64,000 nucleotides of DNA from UBA2705 sp963977105 (GTDB lineage: Bacteria; Pseudomonadota; Alphaproteobacteria; Micavibrionales; Micavibrionaceae): assembly GCA_963977105.1 (NCBI GenBank), contig CAXBNI010000005.1:1-64000 (forward strand), written 5' to 3'. Position numbers and translations under genes: made by a program. This document shows positions 17,903 through 27,685 of the stretch, in pieces; within the stretch, counting starts at the first letter, position 1; every line of letters starts with the position of its first letter. The notes beneath the pieces were generated by a model that made no database searches, had not been told where the DNA came from, and was given only the letters and a program-made list of their open reading frames with translations.

Positions 17903-18562
17903 TTAAAGTCTAGGATTTATGAAATTAGCAAGGTTACGTACACTGCGACTTTGCAAGAACACTTTACCTTTACCCTCAACGCGTGCAACGAGGCCTTCGC
18001 CGCTTAAAAAGCTTGAGAAGATGCCTCCCGACATACCAATGTTAAGCTTTATATCACGTGAGTAGCCAATAATATGAGAGCTATCAATAATATATTCACC
18101 ATCAATTTCTTTATCATAAATTGCGCCATAGCCCCCCATAAAGACAGCGCCATTGCCGTGGACGTAGTTACGTAGTAAGCCTTCACCTGCAATCCACGAG
18201 CTTAAACCCGCCCATTTCACGTCAAGCTTTACACCTGGCTCACAGGCGACAAATGCCCCTGTTTGCATATAAAGCCCGCCACCCGTTAGCTTTATTGCAC
18301 GGATGTCACCGGGCGCTGCTTGGGTAATCATAATTTTGGCGGCGCGCCCTGTCGGGTTTGAAAAATGACTGACGAAGAAACTCTCTCGCCCAAAAAACTT
18401 GCGAATAAGAGCGCCAAAAAAACCACCATTCATTTTCGCTTTTTGATCCATGCTGGCATCCATGCTTGCCATAGCGCCAGATTCTGCGATTAATGTTTCG
18501 CCAGCACTTAAGGTAATTTCAATATGAGCAAAAGACGGCGCCCCGTGGATAACATGTTTCAT
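17903..18562 (-). CDS. AIM24 family protein (TIGR00266), copy 1
   Basis: A 219-residue AIM24/TIGR00266 paralog and the first gene of the trio. Signature segments are HVIHGAPSFAHIEITL, LIAESGAMASMDASM, NYVHGNGAVFMGGYGAIY, EYIIDSSHIIGYSRD and SGEGLVARVEGKGKVFLQSRS. Start ATG 18562 has GGAG upstream. The 183 bp between it and the divergent PQ-loop gene should hold the operon promoter; I see no clear sigma-70 boxes there. Confidence 0.88.
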   Translation of the reverse strand: MKHVIHGAPSFAHIEITLSAGETLIAESGAMASMDASMDQKAKMNGGFFGALIRKFFGRESFFVSHFSNPTGRAAKIMITQAAPGDIRAIKLTGGGLYMQTGAFVACEPGVKLDVKWAGLSSWIAGEGLLRNYVHGNGAVFMGGYGAIYDKEIDGEYIIDSSHIIGYSRDIKLNIGMSGGIFSSFLSGEGLVARVEGKGKVFLQSRSVRNLANFINPRL

Positions 18563-18745
18563 ATAAGAAGCTCCAAAACATAAAGTAAAACTATTCGGCT
18601 TTATTCTATATGAAATTTTACCATTAAAAAACAGTTTATAGCTTGATCATTATAGCGCTGTATAAAACCCCTCGCCGTTAACATAATATTAAAGAAAAGC
18701 CGATAAGATCAGCATAGATAAAAAACCCAAATATAGGATTGGCTT

Positions 18746-19051
18746 ATGGGAGAATTGTTTGTTTATTTATACCCACTTGTCACGATTATTTCGGTGCTTG
18801 GCTACATCCCACAAATTAAATCTCTGATCAAGACGCAGTCTAACTGCGCTGATATTGCGCTATCTTCATGGTATTTATGGACAGTGAGTTCGCTAATTTC
18901 TATAGGCTATGGCTTGTTTCATATTAAAGACGTCATGTTTATTATAACGTGCACAATTTCGTTTATCCTTATCGCTAGCGTCACAGCACTCATCCTCTAC
19001 AGACGCGCTGAGTTCACGCGGCTATACAAAACAAGTGCGCCCAATGCATAA
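18746..19051 (+). CDS. PQ-loop (SemiSWEET-like) membrane protein A
   Basis: A 101-residue protein with three predicted membrane spans and a PQ motif in the first (LGYIPQIKSLIKT), as in SemiSWEET half-transporters that dimerise to move small sugars. A second motif region, SSWYLWTVSSLISIGYG, fits the family's second helix. Start ATG 18746 has TAGGATT upstream. It stands alone between the AIM24 trio and spoVR. A paralog is present at 40.4 kb. Substrate unknown. Confidence 0.75.
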   Translation: MGELFVYLYPLVTIISVLGYIPQIKSLIKTQSNCADIALSSWYLWTVSSLISIGYGLFHIKDVMFIITCTISFILIASVTALILYRRAEFTRLYKTSAPNA

Positions 19052-19096
19052 AGCATCAGGCGCGAGTTTTGGGAGTTGAAATTTTATATATAAAGC

Positions 19097-20791
19097 CTAA
19101 TGCGGATATATATTGCTGCCATCTCTGCGGCGCTGTAATTCATTTTTAGGCTTCGGTGGGCACTGAACTTCATCAGAAACTGCGCCATCTTCGTCCATAC
19201 TCTGAATAACCACAGGATGTTCCCAAAGGCGGTATATGTGCTTGGTCACTTCCGTGATGTTTTTCTTTTCTAATGGCTTTTCGTTATGTTGCTGATGTTG
19301 AATAACCAAATGACGGTCAGTCTTATCGTAATATTCAGCAACCCCAAGTACCGGCATTAATTCATCCAAACGGTATTGCGCAGATAAGTTCTCACGTACG
19401 CCGTGATAACCATCTTTGTCATGAATAGCCAAAATTTCAACATATTCATTTTTCTCGTCATTTTCCATGGCAAAAAATTTGAAATCACGCATAATTTTAG
19501 GTGACATATATTGCTGAATAAAGCTTTCATCTTTGAAATAATCACGGGCATGCTTCATGGTCTCTAACCAATCTTGGCCGGCCATATGCGGGAACCATTC
19601 CTTGTCTTCTTCAGTTGGATTTTCACAAATACGTTTAATGTCGTGGAACATCGCAAAGCCAAGCGCATAAGGGTTAATGCCGCTATAGATAGATTGTTCT
19701 TGCGGCTGACCATCAGGGCCCATAACCGTTACTGTGTCATTAATGCCCGTCTGGCGCACGACGCCACCATGCGAGTCGTAAAATTCCATCATCATACCAT
19801 CATCAATCAGATTAAGTTCTGATAGATCATGAACGATTCTATGGTGCCAGAAACTTGCCCAGCCTTCATTCATCACTTGGGTTTGTCTTTGTGGGTGGAA
19901 ATATGTAGCAACTTCACCCATCATATCCATGATTTTGCGCTTCCATTCAGGCAAATGTGGCGCGTTCTCAGCAATATATTTAAGAAGATTTTGCTCTTGG
20001 CCACAATCAATGGGCTGCCCAGGTTTATTCGCAATACGGTTAAAGTTATCCTGCAAATTTACACCAGAGAATATATCGCGGTCTTCAATTTTACCTGCAG
20101 GAGTTTCTTTTTTAACAAATTCAGGCTCTGAAATAGAATGCGTTTGCAGCGCATGGCATGAATCAAGTAGCTGTTCAACCTCTTTGCGGCCAAAACGTTT
20201 TTCACACTCATAAATAAGGTCACGTAAATCACGAGATAACGGCACAATATCCGCCGCGTCTGTATATTGCTTGAACATATAGTTATCGCGGAAAAAGTTA
20301 TTATGGCCAAAGCTTGCATGTGCAATAACCAAAATTTGCATCATCGGAGAGTTACTTTCCATGCAATATGCAATGGCAGGGTCACTATTGATGACAATTT
20401 CAAACGCAAGATTACGTGTGCGCTTATATTCTTGTTCATGCTGCATACGTTTTTTAGCGAATGACCAGTGCTCATAATTCACTGGTAAGCCAACGCTTGT
20501 ATACGCATCAAGCATCTGTTCTGCTGTAATAATCTCGATAGTATTCTTATACGTATCAAGATCATATTTTTCTTTAGCAATAATGCCGCAAACTTTTTCG
20601 ACTAGGCCGACCCATGTATTTGGCAAATCAGCATTTGGTGCTACGCCATCTTTGAGTAACACTGGATAGTCCCATGTACGTGCATTTTTTGCATTAATAA
20701 AAACATCCCAGCCGTCCTGATAATTATTCAGAAGCGCTTTGATTGACTTGATATAGTCTTTGTTGTCTTGTATTTTTTTTGTCTTCGACAT
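19097..20791 (-). CDS. spoVR: SpoVR family protein
   Basis: About 564 residues, SpoVR/YcgB family, a widespread protein of unknown biochemical function first linked to spore cortex formation in Bacillus. Family features include YEHWSFAKKRMQHEQEY, IVINSDPAIAYCMESNS, VIAHASFGHNNFFRDNYMF and MNEGWASFWHHRIVHDL. I placed the start at ATG 20791, where GGAGACAGCA gives a binding site, rather than at 20812. It is the last gene of a prkA-yeaH-spoVR cluster on the minus strand, 60 bp after yeaH. The same three families occur together in many bacteria and are tied to starvation and stress responses. Confidence 0.93.
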   Translation of the reverse strand: MSKTKKIQDNKDYIKSIKALLNNYQDGWDVFINAKNARTWDYPVLLKDGVAPNADLPNTWVGLVEKVCGIIAKEKYDLDTYKNTIEIITAEQMLDAYTSVGLPVNYEHWSFAKKRMQHEQEYKRTRNLAFEIVINSDPAIAYCMESNSPMMQILVIAHASFGHNNFFRDNYMFKQYTDAADIVPLSRDLRDLIYECEKRFGRKEVEQLLDSCHALQTHSISEPEFVKKETPAGKIEDRDIFSGVNLQDNFNRIANKPGQPIDCGQEQNLLKYIAENAPHLPEWKRKIMDMMGEVATYFHPQRQTQVMNEGWASFWHHRIVHDLSELNLIDDGMMMEFYDSHGGVVRQTGINDTVTVMGPDGQPQEQSIYSGINPYALGFAMFHDIKRICENPTEEDKEWFPHMAGQDWLETMKHARDYFKDESFIQQYMSPKIMRDFKFFAMENDEKNEYVEILAIHDKDGYHGVRENLSAQYRLDELMPVLGVAEYYDKTDRHLVIQHQQHNEKPLEKKNITEVTKHIYRLWEHPVVIQSMDEDGAVSDEVQCPPKPKNELQRRRDGSNIYPH

Positions 20792-20851
20792 TTGCTGTCT
20801 CCGTTCGTTCAACGTCCCATTATACTTTTTTATGCTTATTTTTGGCCTTTA

Positions 20852-22333
20852 TTAAGGTTCCAAACGCATTGATGATTTATTATCGCTACTCGGTGAAGCG
20901 CCGCCGCCAACAGGCGTAAAGAAATCACGGAAGACTTTATAAACGTCGCGTGTTTCTTTAATACGTCCCATGAAGAATTTACCTGGGTTTTCACCTTCAA
21001 TTTTCTTATACATGTCCCATAGGTCAGATCTATTCGGGTCGCCCCATGACTGTCCACTTTTGGTCTCTGCATAGAAGAATGCCTGCATTTGTGGCAGCAA
21101 TTCATCAATAATCTTTTTGGTCAGATCATTATCATTACCAAAGTTATCACCATCAGAACACTGCGCTGTATAGATGTTATAATCAGCCGCGCTATATTCT
21201 TCCTCTAATATCTTCTTCGTAAGTTTCATACCAGACGACACAATCGTACCGCCGCTATCACGGTCATTAAAGAACTCATCCGCTGTAACTCTTTTCGCCT
21301 CTGTTGTATGGGCAATGTATTCAACAATCACTTTGCCTTCGCCATACTTTTCTTCCAAGAAGTTATAAAGCAACCAATAAAAAATCGTTGAATCCTTCAT
21401 CATCTCTTCGTTAATAGAGCCTGACGTATCACGCACGCAGAACATAACGGCTTTATCCGCTGGTACTGGGCGGTCATCAAAGTTTCTGAAGCGCAAATCA
21501 GTGGCGCGATTCCATTTTGGAATAATGCTTTTTGACTGATCAAGCATTTCGATTTCATCATCAAGACGCGCAATTTCGCCTGCGTCTTCCTCTGTTAGCA
21601 CTTTTGCGTATTGCTCGCTCATATTGCCAACAATGTCTGTAAGCGCATTAAGCTTTTCTGTGATCATCAACCTTTGATACGCTTTATCTTCGGCCAGATC
21701 AGGGTAAGCATCACTATCCGCAGCATATTTTTTGAAGATATCGTATTCTTCTTCTAAGCGCTTAATGATTTTCTTTTCGATTGGTTTACGAGATGCTTTT
21801 TGGCGCATCTTCTGTGCTGTTTTGGAACGGACTAAATCCATTCTGTTTGGCGTGCCATCTTTGACATAGCCCGCACGGTGCTGCTCTGTTTCATCAGAAT
21901 CTTGGCTTTTACGCTCCAAATTAGGCAATTCAAGATCTTTAAAGATCATTTCTTTAAGTTCATCGCCACTAAGCTGGAAGACATAACCTTCGCCGCCAGC
22001 ATCATCGCCTGGCTCCCCTTCGCCATCGCCAGCGCCACCGCCACCGCCTGGTGGTTTTGGCATCTTGTCGCCTGCGTTAAATTCTTCATTTCCTGGGTGA
22101 ACTTGACGGTCAACACCGCCTTGGCCATGCATAATGCCTGGTTCAAATAAATCATCTGAAGGTATTGGAATATCGACGCTTTCTTTACCAATTTGTTCAA
22201 CGCCCTTGCCGCTGCCCAAATATTCGTCAACTGCTTTGCGTACCTGTTTCTTGTGACGTTTTAACAAACGTTCACGACTTGATACATAGCGATCTGATTT
22301 AGATTCCCGGCGTCTATCTACTACATTAGCCAT
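20852..22333 (-). CDS. yeaH: YeaH/DUF444 family protein with VWA-like domain
   Basis: A 493-residue YeaH/YhbH (DUF444) protein. The N terminus is strongly basic and polar (DRRRESKSDRYVSSRERLLKRHK), as in the family. A glycine/proline-rich linker follows at about residues 92-110, and a VWA-like domain carries a MIDAS-type DTSGS motif near residue 310. Later come DRDSGGTIVSSGM and AQCSDGDNFGND. In E. coli, YeaH acts together with the kinase YeaG in starvation responses. Start ATG 22333 has AGGGAG upstream. It lies between prkA and spoVR. Confidence 0.93.
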   Translation of the reverse strand: MANVVDRRRESKSDRYVSSRERLLKRHKKQVRKAVDEYLGSGKGVEQIGKESVDIPIPSDDLFEPGIMHGQGGVDRQVHPGNEEFNAGDKMPKPPGGGGGAGDGEGEPGDDAGGEGYVFQLSGDELKEMIFKDLELPNLERKSQDSDETEQHRAGYVKDGTPNRMDLVRSKTAQKMRQKASRKPIEKKIIKRLEEEYDIFKKYAADSDAYPDLAEDKAYQRLMITEKLNALTDIVGNMSEQYAKVLTEEDAGEIARLDDEIEMLDQSKSIIPKWNRATDLRFRNFDDRPVPADKAVMFCVRDTSGSINEEMMKDSTIFYWLLYNFLEEKYGEGKVIVEYIAHTTEAKRVTADEFFNDRDSGGTIVSSGMKLTKKILEEEYSAADYNIYTAQCSDGDNFGNDNDLTKKIIDELLPQMQAFFYAETKSGQSWGDPNRSDLWDMYKKIEGENPGKFFMGRIKETRDVYKVFRDFFTPVGGGASPSSDNKSSMRLEP

Positions 22334-22440
22334 AAGGCAACTCCCTGAAGTTTTATTATTATTAATAATTTATTATTATTTTTTATGTGCTACCTCATCA
22401 TTTCATGCGGGTAGTCTTTAGGTATTTTTCTTGAGAAGAG

Positions 22441-22480
22441 ACAAGGCGCAGAGCAAGCTCCGAGCGGCGCTGCGCCTTGT
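22441..22480. other. inverted repeat between prkA and yeaH
   Basis: A perfect 11-bp stem (22441-22451 with 22470-22480, ACAAGGCGCAG arm) encloses an 18-nt GC-rich loop. It lies 16 bp downstream of the prkA stop. No T run follows on the minus strand, so it is more likely an mRNA-stabilising or processing hairpin than an intrinsic terminator. Confidence 0.6.
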
Positions 22481-22495
22481 TCTAAATTGATAGGA

Positions 22496-24478
22496 TTAAG
22501 GTTGAATGTAAGTACAAGCGTTCTTAATCATGTTCGGTGTGTAACCTTTGGCAGACATGTTGTCGACAAAGCGATTGAATTCTTCAGTCTGCTTTTCGTT
22601 ACGGTTTGAATCATGGATAACCAACGGCAAGATGTCCTCAAGACGGCGTTCAACACTCTGGCGAATAACATTGCCAAGTTTGTTGTAGCTGTCCCACTGC
22701 ACTTTTTTACCTGCAGCTTCTTGTTCCATCACATAGAACACAACTTCTTGACGGAAGTTCGCTGGGTTAGAAATGCCCGCACCACGTTCAATTTCAGCCA
22801 ATTTCTGCTCTAGCTCTGGACGAGCAAGATTTTTACCAGAAACTTCCTGATCATTGTACTCAGTTTCTTTCAACCATGCTTTTGACATCGCAAGGTAACG
22901 ATCAAAACGGTTTTGAAGGTATGTTTCATCCGCATTTGTAAACGCTGTTACAACTTCACTGGTAAGGAACTTCTTATATTCTGGTGCCATTACAGCATCG
23001 ATATATTCAATTAACGCAGCTTGATTAGGAACGCGGTTATCTTTAATTACGCGGTCTTTAAGCACTTCCATCAATGTGATGGGATCAGCTTCGAGAATAC
23101 CGTAATTAACACGCGCATTGAATGTTTCTGTCAATGTTTTGAAGTTAAAACGTGTTGACGCTCCGTTCATGCCAAGTTCAGAGCCTGGTTCAACAGGTTC
23201 TCTTTGCTTTAATTCCTTATATGAAGGAACTTGCGCACTTGCACCTTCAGCCATACGGCCGTCAAGTACATCAGCGATAACATCAGGTGTTGCGCCACCC
23301 ATATAATCATCACCAGCAGGCAAAATACGTGAAACAACAGCAAATTTAGCAAGTAAATCAAGGGTTTTAGGTGCTACTGGCTTCTTGCCATAGCCACTTT
23401 CATCCAGCATTTTCTGGTAAATTTTCTTTTCGTCAGAGTAGCGCATTGAATATGGAACGTTAATAACGTTTACACGGTCAAGCATCGCCTCATTGTCTTT
23501 GTTGCCAGAAAACTTTGCCCATTCACTATCGTTTGAGTGTGCAAGGATAAGTGAATCCAAAGGTATCGCGCCAATTTGCTCTGTACCTGTGTATTTACGT
23601 GCCTGCATCGCCTCAAGAAGAGGGTTAAGAACTTTTAGAGGCGCTTTAAACATCTCAACAAATTCCATTACACCTTGGTGGCCTTTAGCAAAACCGCCAG
23701 AGAATAGATATGTATCAACATCATCCTGCGCTGTACCTTCACCAAGTTTGTTGATGTCTACCTTACCAACAAGCGTTGAAATGTCTTGGTTGTTTTCATC
23801 GCCTGGTTCAACCTTAGCAATACCAATTTGCTCATCCATCGAAGGGAATACTTTAATAACTTCAAAGACTTCGTCAATTTTGCCGCCGCCTTCATGTAAA
23901 CGCTTAAGCGCCCACGGAGAAGCTGGAAGTTTTAGGTAACGCGAAGGAATCTCATACTGATCTGTAAGCATGCCTTTAACTTCTGGCGTGTTAAACAAAC
24001 CAAGAGGGCTCTCATTAATCGGAGAACGCTCACCTGTTTCTTTATTGCGCAGAACGTATATTGGGTTCACTTCCATAAGCTCTTTAATGCGCTCACCAAG
24101 TGATGACTTACCGCCACCAACTGGGCCGAGTAAATAAAGGATTTGCTTAAGGTATTCTGAACCTTCAGCTGCGCCACGTACATGAGAAACGATTTTTTCA
24201 ATTGTTTCTTCCATGCCATAAAAATCTGTGAAAGCAGGATATAGCGCGATTGTTTTGTTTTGGAAAATTGTGTTTAAACGACCCTTTTCCTTAGACGTGT
24301 CAACAAGCTCTGGCTCACCAAAAGCTTTAAGAAGACGTTCTGCAGGGTTTGCATACGTCATGTCGTCTTTTTTACACAACTCTAAATAATCTGCTAGAGA
24401 AAATACTTCTTCTTTACGATCATCATAGCTTGTTTTGTAAGCATCAAAAATAGAAGCGTTAGCATTCGCCTTTGTCAT
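22496..24478 (-). CDS. prkA: PrkA/YeaG family AAA+ serine protein kinase
   Basis: A 660-residue PrkA (YeaG) protein with an AAA+ domain and a C-terminal kinase-like domain. Walker A is GPVGGGKS at 118-125. Family features include ERLLKAFGEPELVDTSK, FTDFYGMEETIEKIV, MEFVEMFKAPLKVLNPLL and ILAHSNDSEWAKF. In E. coli the kinase supports survival under nitrogen and other nutrient stress; in Bacillus PrkA affects sporulation. Start ATG 24478 has AGGGAGAT upstream. It heads the cluster with yeaH and spoVR. The 331-bp region upstream should carry its promoter. Confidence 0.95.
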   Translation of the reverse strand: MTKANANASIFDAYKTSYDDRKEEVFSLADYLELCKKDDMTYANPAERLLKAFGEPELVDTSKEKGRLNTIFQNKTIALYPAFTDFYGMEETIEKIVSHVRGAAEGSEYLKQILYLLGPVGGGKSSLGERIKELMEVNPIYVLRNKETGERSPINESPLGLFNTPEVKGMLTDQYEIPSRYLKLPASPWALKRLHEGGGKIDEVFEVIKVFPSMDEQIGIAKVEPGDENNQDISTLVGKVDINKLGEGTAQDDVDTYLFSGGFAKGHQGVMEFVEMFKAPLKVLNPLLEAMQARKYTGTEQIGAIPLDSLILAHSNDSEWAKFSGNKDNEAMLDRVNVINVPYSMRYSDEKKIYQKMLDESGYGKKPVAPKTLDLLAKFAVVSRILPAGDDYMGGATPDVIADVLDGRMAEGASAQVPSYKELKQREPVEPGSELGMNGASTRFNFKTLTETFNARVNYGILEADPITLMEVLKDRVIKDNRVPNQAALIEYIDAVMAPEYKKFLTSEVVTAFTNADETYLQNRFDRYLAMSKAWLKETEYNDQEVSGKNLARPELEQKLAEIERGAGISNPANFRQEVVFYVMEQEAAGKKVQWDSYNKLGNVIRQSVERRLEDILPLVIHDSNRNEKQTEEFNRFVDNMSAKGYTPNMIKNACTYIQP

Positions 24479-24809
24479 TTTATATCTCCCTGATATGTAC
24501 TCTATTTAAATTATTATTTTGATTACAATTAAGCTCACACAGGCAAGATGTCAATCCTGTTTATTGAAATATTCATAAGAAGAGCCCCCCTAACTTAACA
24601 TATAAACAATTTATGAAAAATGGCGAGCGCAACAATATTCCATGAATATGCCAATAAAAAAATGGTGATATATGCGGGAAAGGCTTATATATGCGCAAGT
24701 ATAGCTAATTTACCAAAAGCTAATAATGCGACCTTTTTCTTTACATATAAATGCGCGTGTTGATTGAGTTACACGAAAACAAATCTTGTTGATTTTTTAT
24801 AACTATTCT
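24479..24809. other. AT-rich intergenic region upstream of prkA
   Basis: This 331-bp stretch separates the prkA start from the 3' end of the DUF481 gene; both are on the minus strand. It is AT-rich and presumably contains the prkA promoter. I find no convincing short gene, RNA gene or intrinsic terminator in it. Confidence 0.5.
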
Positions 24810-25889
24810 TTACGGCCACTCATAGCCAAGCTTTAAAGAGTAAGTCGTATCGTCCTCTTTACTGCCCTGTGCAGGGGCATTATCCCAGTCATAATCGACC
24901 TGCCCGCTGACAACAATTCCTTTGCGGATGGGCACGCGCACACCCGAGCGACTCTCGAATAAATAAGCATCCGTTTCGTCCGCGGGGGTATTCAGGCTAT
25001 GTTCGTGGAACAAGCGGAATAAATCATCATAAAATTTTTGGTTATAATCAAACGCCCAGTTATAAGTCAGCGCCGCATCATCCGTGCCATCTTCAAATTC
25101 TTCATAGATATAACCTGGGCCCGCCACAAATTTTACGCTTAAATCTTTGCGCTGTATCCAGTGATAACCAAGACCTGTAGAAACAGTGCTCCTCATATCT
25201 AACTGCGCTGGTTCATCTTGCTCTAGCTTGACTTTAGAGCCGACAAACCACTTTTTGGTGAAGTTATAATCATGGGCAAGGGACAGGCTACGGTCATCTG
25301 TATTCACGATACCGCCATCTTTTTCGCGATGATATTCACCGCGTAATTTAAAGTCATGCTTTTTGACCGTCGCCATTAACGTCGTATCAATATTAATGGC
25401 TTCAGTTTCACTATTACCGCGCTTCATGTCAAAGCCAAGGTTTACATTGCCGGAGTAATCAGCGCCCCAGAAATTTTTGTATGATGCATCTTCATCTTCT
25501 TTAGCGCTTGTGCCTACAGGCGTTGATTTCTTTTCACCTTCTAATGCGGCAAGCTCTGCACTTACAGGCGGCATAGCCGTTATAGCTTGCACGTCATGTT
25601 CGGGCGCCGCCGCAGCAGCATGGTCCTGAGCAGAAAGGCTTTGCGCAATTTCTAACCCTTGCGCCTGATTATCAGTATACGCGCCCTTTATGTAGCGCAG
25701 CGGAATATCAAACGCACCATAAACGGTCTTGATGACAATCTGGTCTTGATCATAACTGATAATCTCACCACTAAACTGGTCACCGTTTTCTAAGAAAACT
25801 TTATCTTCCGCTAAGGCTATTGAGGCAGAATACAGGCTCAGCACACTGAAAAGCGATGTGCTTGCGATTAGTAATTTTAAATTGCGCAT
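24810..25889 (-). CDS. DUF481 outer-membrane beta-barrel protein (YdiY-like)
   Basis: A 359-residue protein with a signal peptide (LIASTSLFSVLSLYSASIALA, cleavage near residue 28). A short domain follows at about 30-75 (VFLENGDQFSGEI, then VIKTVYGAFDIPLRYIKG), then a low-complexity linker. A C-terminal DUF481-type barrel from about residue 140 shows alternating strands (NVNLGFDMKRGNSETEA, GLGYHWIQRKDLSVKFVAG, YSLKLGYEWP). The aromatic C-terminal region fits outer-membrane assembly. Its neighbour upstream is the Kef-type antiporter, 20 bp away, so they may form an operon; a joint role in ion or acid stress is only inference. Confidence 0.85.
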   Translation of the reverse strand: MRNLKLLIASTSLFSVLSLYSASIALAEDKVFLENGDQFSGEIISYDQDQIVIKTVYGAFDIPLRYIKGAYTDNQAQGLEIAQSLSAQDHAAAAAPEHDVQAITAMPPVSAELAALEGEKKSTPVGTSAKEDEDASYKNFWGADYSGNVNLGFDMKRGNSETEAINIDTTLMATVKKHDFKLRGEYHREKDGGIVNTDDRSLSLAHDYNFTKKWFVGSKVKLEQDEPAQLDMRSTVSTGLGYHWIQRKDLSVKFVAGPGYIYEEFEDGTDDAALTYNWAFDYNQKFYDDLFRLFHEHSLNTPADETDAYLFESRSGVRVPIRKGIVVSGQVDYDWDNAPAQGSKEDDTTYSLKLGYEWP

Positions 25890-25909
25890 TTGAACTCTCT
25901 TGAAATAAC

Positions 25910-27685
25910 TTATGTTGTTTTGGGCGTTTTCGTGATCTCAACATAGCAGGGCTTGACGCCAGATAAAGCCTCTATTCTATGTTTATCAACGATATTTTCC
26001 GCCTCATCTGCCTTGACGCCTGTGACCTCAAGCAAAGTTTTCACAAGACGCAAACTTGATTCAAGGGTTTCTGGCACAACCGCACTGGCGCCTTCTTCAT
26101 AATAATATTCAATGTGATGCGTATCACGTGAGCGAATAATAATCGGCAGGAGTGGCCATTTCGCACGCAAAGCTTTCAAAATATTATGAGTCGATTCAAA
26201 GTCATCAATCGTAATAACGGCGGCTTTAGCTTCACCGACCTGTAGCTTATCCCACAATTGTATATTCCGCGCATCACCACGAATAACGGGGTAGCCTTCT
26301 TTCTTATACTTGCTAACGCTGATCCCATCTTTTTCAATCGCGTTATATGGGATTTTTTGATCTTCCAAAATATTAGCAAGCGTCAGGCCAACGCGCCCAA
26401 AGCCAGCGACGATAATTTGATTGCGCTTTAGCACATCTGGCGTAACATCTTCCTCGCGCCGACCTTTGGCATAACGATCCAGATAAAACGCCAATCGCGT
26501 TGTAAATGGAGTCATCAGCATAGACGCCGCCGCAATCAACATAAAGAACTGCGCATCACCTTCAGGCAACAGGCCGCCCGCGAGAGCGAGCCCGATGACG
26601 ATGAAAGCAAACTCACCCGCCTGCGCTAACATGATCGAGGCTTTCGCCGCCTTTAAACGCGGAATACCAAACAGGCGCGCTATTGGATAAAAAATAACAG
26701 CCTTAATCACAAAAATACCAATCACAGACGCCAAAATCCAAAACGGGTTTGCCAAAACCTCAGCGATATTTGTTGCCATGCCGACAGACAGGAAGAAGAT
26801 TCCCATCAGCATACCTTTTAAAGGCTCAATAATGACCTCGACCTCATGGCGGTATTCAGTCTCTGCCAATAACAGCCCAGCCAAAAACGCCCCTAGCGCC
26901 GCGGACAGACCGAAAGAGTGGGTAACCATCGCGGAGCCGATAACCAAGAACAATATAATCGCCAGTAGCCATTCGACATTCTTGGACGGGCTAAGGATGC
27001 GCAGCAAAGGACGGAAAACAAGCTTCCCCGCGATAAAGATTGCGCTAACCACGATCACGGCAGTGAATAGCGCTTTACCAAAGGCAAAAAGTATACCGCC
27101 ATCACCAACATCACCAGAAAACGCGCCGACCATAACCAATATCGGCACCACGGCGAGATCTTGCATCAGCAATACAGAAAAACACAGCCGCCCGACCGGG
27201 CGCGACATCATGTGCCATTCACTCATTAACTGCATCACAATCGCTGTCGAGGATAGGGCAAAGGCCGCGCCAATAAGAATAGAAACCTGCACATTATTAT
27301 CAAATTTCTGCGCAATGACAAAAAGCACAATCGCCGTCACTATAATTTGGGCGCTACCGACCCCGAGCACGAATTTTCGTAGCTCCCATAACCTTGAGAA
27401 CGTTAATTCCAAACCAATCATGAACAATAAGAAGACCACACCCAATTCAGCCAAAACGGGGATCAGGTTATTATCAGTAATCGCAATATTATGCAGCCAC
27501 GGAATAGGCGCGCCATAAGTACCAAGGCCATAAGGGCCAATTAATAAGCCGCAAAACAAATAGCCAATGACAGGCGACACTTTAAAGCGTTGCAAAGCAG
27601 GGATCATAATCCCTGACAAGCCTAAAATGAGCAAAATATCTGATAAAATCGGCCAGATATTATGATGTGATACAACGTCTTCCAT
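25910..27685 (-). CDS. Kef-type K+/H+ antiporter (CPA2) with TrkA-N domain
   Basis: A 591-residue inner-membrane monovalent cation:proton antiporter. About 12 membrane spans make up residues 10-400 (for example GYLFCGLLIGPYGLGTYG, LGVVFLLFMIGLELTF, AGEFAFIVIGLALAGGLLP). A cytoplasmic TrkA-N (RCK) domain follows with a Rossmann motif, IIVAGFGRVGLTLANIL, at about residue 425. This is the KefB/KefC architecture, which gates K+ efflux for pH or electrophile protection. No KefF/KefG-like ancillary reductase is adjacent. Start ATG 27685 has a weak AAGAGA upstream. Confidence 0.9.
   Translation of the reverse strand: MEDVVSHHNIWPILSDILLILGLSGIMIPALQRFKVSPVIGYLFCGLLIGPYGLGTYGAPIPWLHNIAITDNNLIPVLAELGVVFLLFMIGLELTFSRLWELRKFVLGVGSAQIIVTAIVLFVIAQKFDNNVQVSILIGAAFALSSTAIVMQLMSEWHMMSRPVGRLCFSVLLMQDLAVVPILVMVGAFSGDVGDGGILFAFGKALFTAVIVVSAIFIAGKLVFRPLLRILSPSKNVEWLLAIILFLVIGSAMVTHSFGLSAALGAFLAGLLLAETEYRHEVEVIIEPLKGMLMGIFFLSVGMATNIAEVLANPFWILASVIGIFVIKAVIFYPIARLFGIPRLKAAKASIMLAQAGEFAFIVIGLALAGGLLPEGDAQFFMLIAAASMLMTPFTTRLAFYLDRYAKGRREEDVTPDVLKRNQIIVAGFGRVGLTLANILEDQKIPYNAIEKDGISVSKYKKEGYPVIRGDARNIQLWDKLQVGEAKAAVITIDDFESTHNILKALRAKWPLLPIIIRSRDTHHIEYYYEEGASAVVPETLESSLRLVKTLLEVTGVKADEAENIVDKHRIEALSGVKPCYVEITKTPKTT

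Noticed and set aside
23493..23939. 148-residue open frame on the plus strand
   Set aside because: It is antisense to prkA, whose reading frame is strongly supported.
26778..27518. 246-residue open frame on the plus strand
   Set aside because: It is antisense to the Kef-type antiporter and has the Ser/Thr-rich composition of a shadow frame.
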